A stretch of DNA of 64,000 nucleotides from Paenibacillus uliginis N3/975 (lineage in GTDB: Bacteria > Bacillota > Bacilli > Paenibacillales > Paenibacillaceae), in contig NZ_LT840184.1 in assembly GCF_900177425.1 (NCBI RefSeq), forward strand, positions 1,081,487-1,145,486, written 5' to 3'. Within the stretch, counting starts at the first letter, position 1; each line of letters opens with the position of its first letter. The notes beneath the pieces are model-generated. The model was not told where the DNA came from, did not search any database, and was given only the letters and a program-made list of their open reading frames with translations. Positions 16,676 to 25,159 of this stretch are shown one piece after another. Both the position numbers and the translations under genes were made by a program.

Positions 16676-17482
16676 TTATTCCGCGTTCAGCACAAATTTC
16701 TCGATTACATGTTTAACGCCATCTTCGTTATTGCTGAGCGTTACATAATCCGCTAATTCCTTGAGCGGCTCAATAGCATTGCCCATGGCAACACCAAGGC
16801 CTGCGCATTCCAGCATTTCGTGATCATTCCAGGAGTCGCCAATCGCAATAGTTTGTTCCAAAGCACAGTCAAAATGATTCGCAAGGAACGTCAAAGCATG
16901 GCCTTTCGTGCCTTCTTTATGCATGAATTCCAGAAAATACGGTTTGGATTTCGTGATATGCATTTGATCGCCAAGCAGCTCCTGGAATACCGGAATGAGC
17001 TCGTCGAGATAAGCAGGATCATCAATGATCAGCATTTTAGGTGTAGGCTGTTCGATCATTTTGATGAAATCAGGCTCAATATAATAAGGCGTGCGGTTCA
17101 GTGCACAATAATCGATCAGCTTCTGGTTTTCTTCTCGAGAGTATAGCTTGTCATCAATATAAGTCTGCAGATGCAGATTATGCTCCACGCAGTACTCATA
17201 CAGCTTTCTGGCCGCGTCAACGGGAACATAGCGTTCATAGAGAACCTCTTCGTCCAGCAAATTCTTGATCAGAGCCCCTTGATAAGTGATGATCGGCACA
17301 TTTAGTCCAGTTTGGCGAGCAATCGCTTGTGCGGATGCATAGGCACGTCCGGTCGCCAGTGTTACTACAACACCCTTCGCAACAGCTTGCTCTAACGCTT
17401 GTTGGACACCTGGGGTAACTTCTTTATCGTCATTGATGAGTGTGTCATCGATGTCGATGGCAATCAATTTGTAATCGGTCAT
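16676..17482 (-). CDS. Cof-type HAD-IIB family phosphatase
   Basis: 268 aa, normal for Cof/YidA phosphatases that dephosphorylate sugar phosphates or flavin intermediates. HAD motif I is AIDIDDTLINDD (about residues 8-19), motif II TLATGRAY, motif III Lys within KGHALTFL, and motif IV IAIGDSWNDHEML (about 212-224). AAGGAG precedes ATG with suitable spacing. Single-gene unit; substrate not predictable from context. Confidence 0.93.
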   Translation of the reverse strand: MTDYKLIAIDIDDTLINDDKEVTPGVQQALEQAVAKGVVVTLATGRAYASAQAIARQTGLNVPIITYQGALIKNLLDEEVLYERYVPVDAARKLYEYCVEHNLHLQTYIDDKLYSREENQKLIDYCALNRTPYYIEPDFIKMIEQPTPKMLIIDDPAYLDELIPVFQELLGDQMHITKSKPYFLEFMHKEGTKGHALTFLANHFDCALEQTIAIGDSWNDHEMLECAGLGVAMGNAIEPLKELADYVTLSNNEDGVKHVIEKFVLNAE

Positions 17483-17706
17483 GGTTGTCTCTCTCCTTTT
17501 ATCTCTGTCTTAACTCTATTGTACCGTTTGTGGCACGGTTTTCAATTGGGCTAGGATCATATTGTCCATAGAGTGGAAAGGGTAGACAAAAAGAGGGTTT
17601 TTTTGCTATACTAAAATGCCGAACATATATTCCCGTATGTATGACGGCTGAAAGAAATGAACGGGCTCAAACAAGACAACGAGAGAATGAAAGGAAGTCA
17701 TTTATT

Positions 17707-18420
17707 ATGATGGGAAGAGCCCATTTGGTTATTAGCACCGGCGTCACCTTGTCGGTCATGGGGCTGGCCGGAATTCCCGTTACACTCCCGGCTGCGGCTG
17801 CGGCCGCAGTCAGTTCGCTGCTTCCTGACATCGATGAGCCGAATTCCATTTTGGTCAGAACGGTCATCCCAACAGGATTGCTGCGTGTGCTTCAGTTGGC
17901 ATTGGTAGTTGGAGCTGTATTTATTTATTACTACGGCCAGGACTATGCTCCGTGGAATCTGGCACTGGCAGGTCTGATTGCCGTCGTATCCTTTCTACCC
18001 GGACGTACGCTGCGTCATATCGTGATGTTTATGATTGGTCTGGGACTTCTTCAGTTCGGCCAAGCCTTCAGCCCGTGGAACACGATTGCCGGATGCGTAC
18101 TGATGATTTCCACACTCGTTTCCCATCGCGGTCTGACGCATACTGCATATGCTGCGGCAGGCTGGGCTATGCTGCTCTATTTCGCAACAAAAGGAACAGC
18201 AGGAGGGGAGAGCTTATGGATTGCAGGTGGAATGTCTTATGCCCTTCATTTGGCCGCTGATATGCTGACGAACAGGGGAATACGGCCATTACCCCCGCTG
18301 AAATTCAGAGTGAAGTTCAAACTAATGAGCACTGGTAGCAAATGGGGTAACACAGTAGAGAACATGTGCATCGTGCTCACACTCGTCCTTCTCTGGTATG
18401 TATTCATCGCATCCAAATAA
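17707..18420 (+). CDS. YdjM-like membrane-bound metal-dependent hydrolase family protein
   Basis: 237 aa from ATG 17707, with AGGAAG nine bases upstream; the longer reading frame adds a charged stretch without a ribosome site. The family signature is near the N-terminus: GRAHLVISTG, then SSLLPDIDEPNS, and later SHRGLTHTAYAAAGW, with His/Asp residues likely binding metal. At least five membrane segments are seen. Known YdjM members are membrane proteins of unclear function. The gene is followed by a repeat core and by a hairpin split by an insertion sequence. Confidence 0.85.
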   Translation: MMGRAHLVISTGVTLSVMGLAGIPVTLPAAAAAAVSSLLPDIDEPNSILVRTVIPTGLLRVLQLALVVGAVFIYYYGQDYAPWNLALAGLIAVVSFLPGRTLRHIVMFMIGLGLLQFGQAFSPWNTIAGCVLMISTLVSHRGLTHTAYAAAGWAMLLYFATKGTAGGESLWIAGGMSYALHLAADMLTNRGIRPLPPLKFRVKFKLMSTGSKWGNTVENMCIVLTLVLLWYVFIASK

Positions 18421-18428
18421 AACGAACA

Positions 18429-18508
18429 GGGGTGGTCCCAAAAGGTCCAATGACCTGGGACGCCCCTCATGTCTGTTGTAAGACGCTACGTGTGACGAAT
18501 CATTCCTA
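18429..18508. repeat. Dispersed hairpin repeat, core copy C
   Basis: Reads (reverse strand) as GGAATGATTCGTCACACGTAG... to ...GACCTTTTGGGACCACCCC, matching the cores at 38999, 44565 and 54264. The inner part is a hairpin of GGGGCGTCCCAGGTCA paired with TGGACCTTTTGGGAC. It begins nine bases past the stop of the YdjM-like gene. Confidence 0.8.
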
Positions 18509-18630
18509 CTCAAGAAGTGCACAATCGACTATAAAACCAAGCAGGTCACCCAAGGATGAATTGATATGCTCCCATCATAGTAGACAGTAGAAAAAAACAA
18601 AATTCTACTCTACTAATGATGGGAGTTTTT

Positions 18631-19323
18631 ATGATGTCCAAAAGGAATTCAATTTCTTTTGATGTAAAGTTACGTATCGTGGAGCGATGCCTTCAGCATG
18701 AGACGACCCCCAGTTATGAAGCCAAGCAGTTGGGGGTAGATAAAAACACGGTTAAAGATTGGATAAGAAAATATAAAGTAGATGGTTATGAAGGATTAAA
18801 GAAATCCAGAGGACATAAAGCATACTCAAAGAAACTGAAGCTTGCTGCCATCAGGGATGTTTTATCCGGAAATCATTCTATACGAGAGGCGACAAAGAAG
18901 TATCATATTTCGAGTATAAGTGTTTTGATGGGATGGATTTCCAAGTATACTTGTAGGAAAGAAATAAAACCTACTCGTAAAGGAAAGGGACTATCTCGTA
19001 TGAATAAAGGACGTAAAACCACTTTCGAAGAACGCATTGAAATCGCGCAGTATACGATCGCCAATGATTTGGATTATCAGAAATCCATAGAAAAATATAA
19101 TGTTTCTTATACCCAGGTCTACTCATGGGTGCAAAAATATAAATCTGGCAGCGAGGAGTCCCTCAAGGACAATCGTGGTCGCAAAAAGCCTGTAGAAGAG
19201 CTAGATGACCATGAACGACTCAAACTTCGGATCAAAGAACTGGAAGCACGGAACGAATATTTAGAAATGGAGAACGCCCTCGCAAAAAAGTTGGCAGAGA
19301 TCAAGCGACGAAATACACGCTAA
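18631..19323 (+). CDS. IS3-family OrfA, helix-turn-helix protein
   Basis: About 230 aa. Two helix-turn-helix repeats are visible: one around YEAKQLGVDKNTVKDWIRKY (residues 20-50) and one around KSIEKYNVSYTQVYSWVQKY (about 150-175), followed by a leucine-zipper-like LKLRIKELEARNEYLEME. It binds the element ends and supplies the N-terminal part of the OrfAB transposase. The start is placed at ATG 18631 after GGGAG; ATG codons at 18616 and 18634 are alternatives. The slippery heptamer A AAA AAG at 19284-19290 lies 33 bases before its stop. Confidence 0.88.
   Translation: MMSKRNSISFDVKLRIVERCLQHETTPSYEAKQLGVDKNTVKDWIRKYKVDGYEGLKKSRGHKAYSKKLKLAAIRDVLSGNHSIREATKKYHISSISVLMGWISKYTCRKEIKPTRKGKGLSRMNKGRKTTFEERIEIAQYTIANDLDYQKSIEKYNVSYTQVYSWVQKYKSGSEESLKDNRGRKKPVEELDDHERLKLRIKELEARNEYLEMENALAKKLAEIKRRNTR
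19284..19290 (+). promoter_or_regulatory. Programmed -1 frameshift site (A AAA AAG)
   Basis: In the OrfA frame the bases read GCA AAA AAG, a classic slippery heptamer. The -1 frame is open from here through the OrfB start, so a shift gives the OrfAB fusion transposase. Confidence 0.75.
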
Positions 19324-19337
19324 CGTTAGTCCGGCAT

Positions 19338-20198
19338 GTGGACTTGTACCAAGCTATCCAAGAACTGCACGCTGAGAAAGGCTATGCCCTCACGAAGCTG
19401 TGTGAGATAGCCGGAATCGCTCGATCTGCCTATTATAAATGGTTAAAGTGGAAGCCATCCCACAGGGAACTTGAAATTCTTTCGCTGGCAAAAGAAGTAA
19501 AGCTTCGTTATGACAAGCGGAAGGGAGTGCTTGGCTATCGCCAAATGCGCATCCAATTGAACCGCAAACTTAAAAAAAATTACAACAAAAAGCGTTATTA
19601 TCGAATTATGCGTGCTCTTGGATTGAAATCGGTGATTCGCAAGAAACGACCGAACTACGTGAGAGCCTCTGAAATCCATGTAGCTGAAAATGTAATGAAT
19701 CGTGAATTTCAAACAGATGCTCCTAATATGAAGTGGTGCACAGACGTAACAGAATTGAAGTATGGGAATGGTCGTAAAGCCTATCTAAGCGCTATCGTTG
19801 ATATATACGATAACTCCATCGTTTCATGGGTGCTAAGCCACTCCAACAATAATAAACTCGTCATGGATACGGTGAAGAAAGCTTACGGGAGGAACCCGGG
19901 GGTGACTCCACTTCTCCATAGCGACAGAGGCTTCCAATATACCTCACATGAGTACAGTCGACTTCAGGTTAAGTACGGTTTTACTAAAAGTATGTCTCGT
20001 GTGAGCCGATGCCTGGATAACCAACCCATTGAACGATTTTGGGGTACATTGAAGGCAGAAAGCTTTTATCTGACGAAACACGAAACCTATGAAGACGTCC
20101 TCAAAGACGTGAGAAATTATATCCGCTACTACAACAATTACCGCTATACAGAGCGATTAAATGGCTTGTCTCCCAACGAGTATCGACGAGCTGCTTAA
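19338..20198 (+). CDS. IS3-family OrfB, DDE transposase catalytic part
   Basis: 286 aa by its own GTG start, though it is probably made mainly as an OrfAB fusion by frameshifting. The HTH_21-type region is in the first 100 residues. The catalytic DDE residues are Asp in WCTDVTELKY, Asp in LLHSDRGFQYTS and Glu in QPIERFWGTLKAE. The C-terminal YNNYRYTERLNGLSPNEYR is typical of IS150-like transposases. No inactivating changes seen. Confidence 0.92.
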   Translation: MDLYQAIQELHAEKGYALTKLCEIAGIARSAYYKWLKWKPSHRELEILSLAKEVKLRYDKRKGVLGYRQMRIQLNRKLKKNYNKKRYYRIMRALGLKSVIRKKRPNYVRASEIHVAENVMNREFQTDAPNMKWCTDVTELKYGNGRKAYLSAIVDIYDNSIVSWVLSHSNNNKLVMDTVKKAYGRNPGVTPLLHSDRGFQYTSHEYSRLQVKYGFTKSMSRVSRCLDNQPIERFWGTLKAESFYLTKHETYEDVLKDVRNYIRYYNNYRYTERLNGLSPNEYRRAA

Positions 20199-20370
20199 CG
20201 ATGAGAAAAGAAAATAAACCCTCAGCTCTGTTAACTTGAACTGAGGGAAATAATCTAACCATTTTTTGTTTTTTACACTGTCTACTTGACAGGGAGCACT
20301 TCAAATCCTCGGGTGACCTGTTTTTATTGAAAGATATCCCTGTTAGAATCGTGACGTCAGTACTGTTCCT

Positions 20371-21372
20371 CTATTCCTCTAAAAAAATCAGACCGATCAG
20401 GTCATCAAACTCTAGATTGCCGAAGTAATGCTTGACGTCAATGGATGAGAGGGCTTCTCTTACTTCATTATCCTCGTAACGTTTGCCACGAAGCGCATTT
20501 TCGATATCGGCGACATCGCCTACACCGAAGAAGTCGCCGTAAATTTTAATCTCACCGATATGCCCGTCTTTAATGTTCATACGGATGTCGATAATGCCGA
20601 CCGGGAATTTTTTCGCGTGTTTCACATTGCTTTCTGGTGATAAGCCATAGTTCCAGTCCCAGTTTTGGTAACGTTCCTTGGAGATTTGATTGATCATTTC
20701 CCAGTCTTTTTCTTGAAGAACGTACTGTGGAACTTGATCTGGCTCCATTCCGAAGATCGAACGCAGAAGCTCTGCACGGAACTGTTCAATTGTCATATCT
20801 GTACCGAGCAGCTCCTTAATGTTGGCAACCCGGCTGCGCACTGATTTCGTGCTCTTTGATTTGAACTTCTCCGGGTTAGCTTTAAGTGAAGCCTGAACAT
20901 TGTCTAGATCAAGGCCGAACATTAAAGTCCCGTGGCTGAACATACGTCCTCGTGTGGAGAACTGGGCGTTGCCGGAAATCTTTTTCTCTCCGACTTGAAG
21001 GTCATTCCGGCCGCTAAGCTCAGCCGGAACACCCATTTTTTGAAGGAAATCGATAACGGGTTGGGTGAACTTCAGGAAATTATGAAATGACTGGCCGTCG
21101 TCTTTTGTAATAAAGCTGAAATTGAGATTGCCGAGGTCATGGTATACAGCACCGCCTCCGGACAATCGCCGAACAACTTGTATATTGTTGTCACGGACAA
21201 ACTCCTGATTGATCTCTTCAATCGTGTTCTGGTGTTTGCCGATGATAATCGACGGCTGATTAATGTAGAAGAGCAAATAGCTGTCTTCCATAGGTAAGTG
21301 CTTCAAAGCGTATTCTTCAATCGCTAGGTTAATGGAAGGATCATGGATTCCCTGATTATCGATAAAGAGCAT
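20371..21372 (-). CDS. lplA: Lipoate-protein ligase A
   Basis: 333 aa, the two-domain size of LplA/LplJ. It adenylates lipoate and attaches it to lysines of E2 subunits and GcvH. The active site includes the RRLSGGGAVYHDLGNLNFS segment (about residues 69-87) and the catalytic Lys region DLQVGEKKISGNAQ (about 124-137). The C-terminal accessory domain (about 245-333) is present. GGAGG precedes ATG. Monocistronic; its downstream hairpin has been split by the IS3 element. Confidence 0.94.
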   Translation of the reverse strand: MLFIDNQGIHDPSINLAIEEYALKHLPMEDSYLLFYINQPSIIIGKHQNTIEEINQEFVRDNNIQVVRRLSGGGAVYHDLGNLNFSFITKDDGQSFHNFLKFTQPVIDFLQKMGVPAELSGRNDLQVGEKKISGNAQFSTRGRMFSHGTLMFGLDLDNVQASLKANPEKFKSKSTKSVRSRVANIKELLGTDMTIEQFRAELLRSIFGMEPDQVPQYVLQEKDWEMINQISKERYQNWDWNYGLSPESNVKHAKKFPVGIIDIRMNIKDGHIGEIKIYGDFFGVGDVADIENALRGKRYEDNEVREALSSIDVKHYFGNLEFDDLIGLIFLEE

Positions 21373-21578
21373 ATGTACGCCTCCGTATAGTTTCTTTTCT
21401 GGTATAAAGCTTCAGATCTATTGTAAACCAATGTCCGGCTTCAGGGCAAAGGGTGAGGGGCAATTCACAAGCGCATACGAATAAATACGTGAGATATCCA
21501 TGATGGTTATACAGGCCAGAAATAAGGTCCACGGCAAGCGGGGAGCGGCTATTCAATTTTTCTCTGTGAAGTTTCAGG

Positions 21579-21607
21579 TTGTAAGCCGAGAGGATATTTC
21601 ATATAAT
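21579..21607 (+). promoter_or_regulatory. SigA promoter for the cobalamin-transport operon
   Basis: TTGTAA (21579-21584), 17-base spacer, TATAAT (21602-21607), about 45 bases upstream of the riboswitch. Confidence 0.65.
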
Positions 21608-21649
21608 CGTCAAAAGAGAAGTAAGCTTGGCAAAAAAGAATATTCAATA

Positions 21650-21837
21650 CTCGCGAGGTCCTGGAGAATAAGCAAAGCATATGTTTTGCTCCCGGGTTAA
21701 AAGGGAAGCCGGTGCAAGTCCGGCACGGTCCCGCCACTGTGAATCAGGGATATCCTCTATTACTGCCACTGGCCTATACAGGGCCGGGAAGGCGGAGGTG
21801 TCATTTCAACCTGTAAGTCAGGAGACCTGCCCGCGTA
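21650..21837 (+). promoter_or_regulatory. Cobalamin riboswitch
   Basis: The conserved core GGGAAGCCGGTGCAAGTCC (about 21703-21721), CCGCCACTGTGA, the GCCACTGG and CCGGGAAGGCGG helices, and the B12 box AAGTCAGGAGACCTGCC (about 21816-21832) are all present in order. It binds adenosylcobalamin or a related cobamide and should shut off the btu operon when B12 is plentiful. Together with its terminator it fills the gap before the binding-protein gene. Confidence 0.93.
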
Positions 21838-21953
21838 AATGATCTGACGGTCCTTCGAGGAAGGGATTACGTTTGGCGGACCTAATGTGGGTGAGGTGCT
21901 GTACTATAGCTAAACTCCTATTTATTGGATAAGGTTCATTGTTTCCGAAACGT

Positions 21954-21992
21954 AGCCCCTGATTCTTCTAAGGAGAAATCAGGGGCTTTTTT
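21954..21992 (+). terminator. Riboswitch-controlled terminator
   Basis: AGCCCCTGATTCT / AGAAATCAGGGGCT stem and a TTTTTT run, between the B12 riboswitch and the operon; likely the expression platform. Confidence 0.8.
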
Positions 21993-22085
21993 GTGGTTGG
22001 ATGTAAGGATTTCCGTCAAAAATCAGGTTTATTGAGTACCTAAGGCAAGCCAGTGTTCTCAAACTAGAGTTAGGAGAGAAAATCG

Positions 22086-23090
22086 ATGAAAAAAATAATG
22101 AAGTCATGGTCCGCCATGTTGGCGGTGCTGATGCTGGTCCTGTCGCTGGCGGCTTGTGGAGGAGAAACAGCTCCGAAGGAGGCGACACCAGCACCTGTAC
22201 AGGAGGCTGAACAAGGTCAGAAACCGGAAGCACCTGTCGCTGAAAACGCCAAAACGGTGTATCCGTTAACTTTAAAGGATGCTACTGGCGAGGAAATGAC
22301 ATTTGATAAGGCTCCAGCAAAAGTTGTGTCGCTGTCTCCTTCCGAGACGGAAAAACTGTTCGCGCTTGGCCTGGATGAAGAAATTGTCGGCGTATCCGAA
22401 GTGGACGACTACCCGGAGGCAGCCAAATCCAAGCCGAAAATGGGCGGTTATGAAATGGATGTTGAGGCCATTGTCGCTTCAGGCGCGGATGTTATATTTA
22501 CAGCAGCGATGAATGAACAGAACGTACAGAAGCTCCGCGACCTCGGAATCAAGCTGTTCGTGAACGACCCGAAGACGATTGCTGAAGTCATGGACAACAT
22601 TAAGGTAGTTGGAAAGATTACGGACCGTCAGGCGGAAGCTCAAGGCATCATAGATCAAATGCAGAAGGATCTGGACCTTGTGAAGGAAGCGGTTAAATCC
22701 GTAAAAGATGAGGATGAGAAAAAAGTGTATGTTGAGTTCTCACCGGGTTGGACGGTAGGAAAGGGCACATATCTGGATGAGATGCTCAATATCAGCAATT
22801 CAGCCAACGTGTCTGGTGACAGCGAAGGCTGGTTTGAAATCAGTGAAGAGAAGATTATTGCAGCGAATCCGGATGTGATTCTGTACTCCAGCAATGTCGT
22901 GGAAGAATCCACCAAAAAAACTTTGGATCAAATCATTAAAGACCGCAGCGGCTGGGACCAAATCGAAGCTGTGAAAAACAATAAGCTGATTAAAATTGAT
23001 GACAATCTGATCAGCCGCCCAGGACCTCGTGTAACTCAAGGATTGGTTGAAGTAGCGAAGGCGGTCTATCCGGAACTGATGACCCCATGA
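22086..23090 (+). CDS. btuF: Cobalamin (BtuF-type) ABC transporter substrate-binding lipoprotein
   Basis: 334 aa. Lipobox LSLAAC (Cys about residue 24), then a Pro/Ala/Glu-rich linker and a periplasmic-binding fold: KVVSLSPSETEKLFALGLDE (about 79-98), YPEAAKSKPKMGGYEMDVEAI and the family's C-terminal RPGPRVTQGLVEVAKAVYP. By sequence alone it could carry a siderophore or heme, but the cobalamin riboswitch upstream makes cobalamin the best substrate. AGGAGA precedes ATG; the stop overlaps the permease start as ATGA. Confidence 0.85.
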   Translation: MKKIMKSWSAMLAVLMLVLSLAACGGETAPKEATPAPVQEAEQGQKPEAPVAENAKTVYPLTLKDATGEEMTFDKAPAKVVSLSPSETEKLFALGLDEEIVGVSEVDDYPEAAKSKPKMGGYEMDVEAIVASGADVIFTAAMNEQNVQKLRDLGIKLFVNDPKTIAEVMDNIKVVGKITDRQAEAQGIIDQMQKDLDLVKEAVKSVKDEDEKKVYVEFSPGWTVGKGTYLDEMLNISNSANVSGDSEGWFEISEEKIIAANPDVILYSSNVVEESTKKTLDQIIKDRSGWDQIEAVKNNKLIKIDDNLISRPGPRVTQGLVEVAKAVYPELMTP

Positions 23091-24133
23091 GTAAAAAACT
23101 TGCGGGTTATGGAACGGTGGGGCTCCTGCTTTTACTGCTGACGCTGATCGTCAGCCTCGGCATCGGTTCCGTCCATCTGCCCGTTAAGGAAATTGGAGCC
23201 ATGCTTCTTCACCGGTTGCCCTGGATCGGGGACTCTATTGTTCCCAACTGGGAAGTAGCTTCCGAGCAGATCATCATGAAGGTACGACTTCCCCGTATAC
23301 TGCTCGGTATGCTGGTTGGGGCATCCCTTGCGGTGGCCGGTGCTGCTTTTCAAGGGGTGCTTAGAAATCCGCTCGCCGATCCGTTTACGCTTGGTGTATC
23401 TTCCGGTGCATCACTTGGTGCTGCGTTTCTGATCTTCTACGGATTGCAGTATTCATTTGCAGGTGCCTGGACCTTACCGATCGTTGCATTTATGACCGGG
23501 ACCATCACACTGTGGATCGTGCTGTTTCTCGCCCGGGATCACGGTAAAATACCGACTCATGCACTGATTTTGTCAGGTGTGGTTATGCAGTCCTTTTTAG
23601 GAGCGGTCGTTTCATTCTTGACGGTAATGTCACGAGACACACTAACCGACATTCTATTCTGGACGATGGGAAGCTTAAGCATGCGGGGATGGTCGTATAC
23701 GGCAGTCCTTTTCCCCTATTTCATTATAGGCTTCATATATTTGTGGAGCCGGGCGCGTACACTGAATCTGTTATCTTTAGGTGAACGTCAGGCGGCCCAT
23801 ATGGGGCTTAACGTCGATCGTCTGAAGACCAGTGTGCTTGTTGTTGCCACCCTTCTAACGGCTGCGGCTGTATCTGTATCCGGTGTGATCGGCTTCGTGG
23901 GACTGGTTGTTCCTCATATGATCCGTCTCATTACCGGTTCTGACTACCGGATCATCATTCCATTATCGGCACTGGGTGGAGCAATCTTCATGGTCTGGTC
24001 CGATACGGCTGCCAGATCCATACTGTCGCCGACCGAAATTCCGATCGGGGTAGTAACTGCATTTGTTGGAGCTCCGTTCTTCGCTTATTTGCTGTACCGG
24101 AACAAAAAGCAGCGCAGGGAGGGAAGCGTATGA
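23087..24133 (+). CDS. btuC: FecCD/BtuC-type ABC transporter permease
   Basis: 348 aa with eight to ten membrane segments. Family landmarks are MKVRLPRILLGMLVGASLAV (about residues 64-83), GAAFQGVLRNPLADPFTLGVSSGAS and the C-terminal GLVVPHMIRLITGSDYR docking region. It forms the membrane channel for cobalamin uptake with the flanking BtuF- and BtuD-type proteins. Four-base overlaps with both neighbours show strict translational coupling. Confidence 0.88.
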   Translation: MSKKLAGYGTVGLLLLLLTLIVSLGIGSVHLPVKEIGAMLLHRLPWIGDSIVPNWEVASEQIIMKVRLPRILLGMLVGASLAVAGAAFQGVLRNPLADPFTLGVSSGASLGAAFLIFYGLQYSFAGAWTLPIVAFMTGTITLWIVLFLARDHGKIPTHALILSGVVMQSFLGAVVSFLTVMSRDTLTDILFWTMGSLSMRGWSYTAVLFPYFIIGFIYLWSRARTLNLLSLGERQAAHMGLNVDRLKTSVLVVATLLTAAAVSVSGVIGFVGLVVPHMIRLITGSDYRIIIPLSALGGAIFMVWSDTAARSILSPTEIPIGVVTAFVGAPFFAYLLYRNKKQRREGSV

Positions 24134-24912
24134 TTACACTTCAAGACGTAAGCAAGCGCTTTGACCGGGTGAACGCGGTGACCGGTATCGATTGGAACGT
24201 AAGTGTTGGGGAATGGTGGGGCATTATTGGTCCGAACGGAAGCGGGAAATCTACGCTGCTGCATCTTCTGTCAGGTGTGGAGTCGCCATCGTCTGGACAT
24301 TTACAGTTTCGTGGCAGAGAAGTTTCAAGCTATAGCAGGAAGGAACTTGCCCGCTCTGTAGCGGTGCTTCAGCAAGAGGGTCTCGGTCCATCTGACTTTA
24401 CAGTGCGCGAGGTTCTTGAAATGGGACGTTACCCGTTTCAAGACTGGATGGGACGGGAGAAGAAAGACTCCGGACCGCTTCTGGATCGTATTATCCGAAA
24501 GCTGGAGCTGGAAAACTTTCAATCCAGACGACTTGATCAATTAAGTGGGGGACAGCGCCAGCGTGCAGCTCTTGGCAAAGTGATGGCTCAGGAACCTACA
24601 CTGCTGCTGCTTGATGAACCGACAACGTACTTGGATATCCATCATCAGCTGCAATTTATGAACATGGTAGCAGAGTGGCGTGAAGATACAGGTATAACGG
24701 TAATCAGTGTGCTTCATGATCTTAATTTGGCAGCCCAGTTCTGTGACCAGCTTCTGGTGCTTCAGGATGGGAAGATCGCGGGAGAGGGAACCCCGGCTGA
24801 AATACTGACCGAAGATTTTATCCGGCAAGTATTCCGGGTGGATCCTGCGGTCGTCAGCCATCCTGAAAATGGCGCTCCCCAGGTTCTTCTGACTGCAAAC
24901 GTCTCCGATTAA
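24130..24912 (+). CDS. btuD: BtuD-type ABC transporter ATP-binding protein
   Basis: 260 aa. Walker A GPNGSGKST (about residues 37-45), Q-loop VAVLQQEGLG, signature LSGGQRQRAALGKVM, Walker B LLLLDEPTTYLD and switch His in SVLHDLNLA. It powers the BtuC-type permease. The start overlaps the permease stop (ATGA). A hairpin follows 85 bases later. Confidence 0.9.
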   Translation: MITLQDVSKRFDRVNAVTGIDWNVSVGEWWGIIGPNGSGKSTLLHLLSGVESPSSGHLQFRGREVSSYSRKELARSVAVLQQEGLGPSDFTVREVLEMGRYPFQDWMGREKKDSGPLLDRIIRKLELENFQSRRLDQLSGGQRQRAALGKVMAQEPTLLLLDEPTTYLDIHHQLQFMNMVAEWREDTGITVISVLHDLNLAAQFCDQLLVLQDGKIAGEGTPAEILTEDFIRQVFRVDPAVVSHPENGAPQVLLTANVSD

Positions 24913-24998
24913 AGCAGTCAGGCAAAGATCCATGCGGAAGTGGTAAGATGAATCTAGTCCGGGAAAAATGGAAATATTCTATATGTAAGCAAAATTTT

Positions 24999-25024
24999 AA
25001 GACGGCTAATAGCCGTCTTTTTTG
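24999..25024 (+). terminator. Terminator of the btu operon
   Basis: AAGACGGCTA / TAGCCGTCTT palindrome with a T run. Confidence 0.75.
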
Positions 25025-25159
25025 TATGTATGGAGCATATCTTTTTTATGAAAAAGTAGAGATGTCAGATCGGATTTAACGGGTAATGTTTAAAGTGCGT
25101 CCGTATTTGGAAATGAATACGTAGTAGCACTTATCAAACAAAAAGGGAGGCATCAGGCG

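Larger units (their letters stand above)
18562..20303 (+). mobile_element. Complete IS3-family (IS150-like) insertion sequence
   Basis: 1742 bases. Ends are TGATATGCTCCC... and, reverse complemented, TGAAGTGCTCCC..., sharing CTCCC, GTAGACAGT and an A-rich tract over about 40 bases. The 3-base direct repeat AAT flanks both ends (18559-18561 and 20304-20306), typical of the IS150 group. Two overlapping-frame genes orfA and orfB lie inside, with a -1 slippery site. Both genes are full-length with DDE residues, so the element may be active. Confidence 0.9.
18541..20322. repeat. Hairpin (probable terminator) split by the IS3-family element
   Basis: Left arm CAGGTCACCCAAGGAT (18542-18557) and right arm ATCCTCGGGTGACCTG (20305-20320) are complementary with one mismatch, and TTTTT follows the right arm. 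Removing the element and one AAT copy restores a tight stem-loop with a T tail, expected to terminate the YdjM-like gene. Confidence 0.75.
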
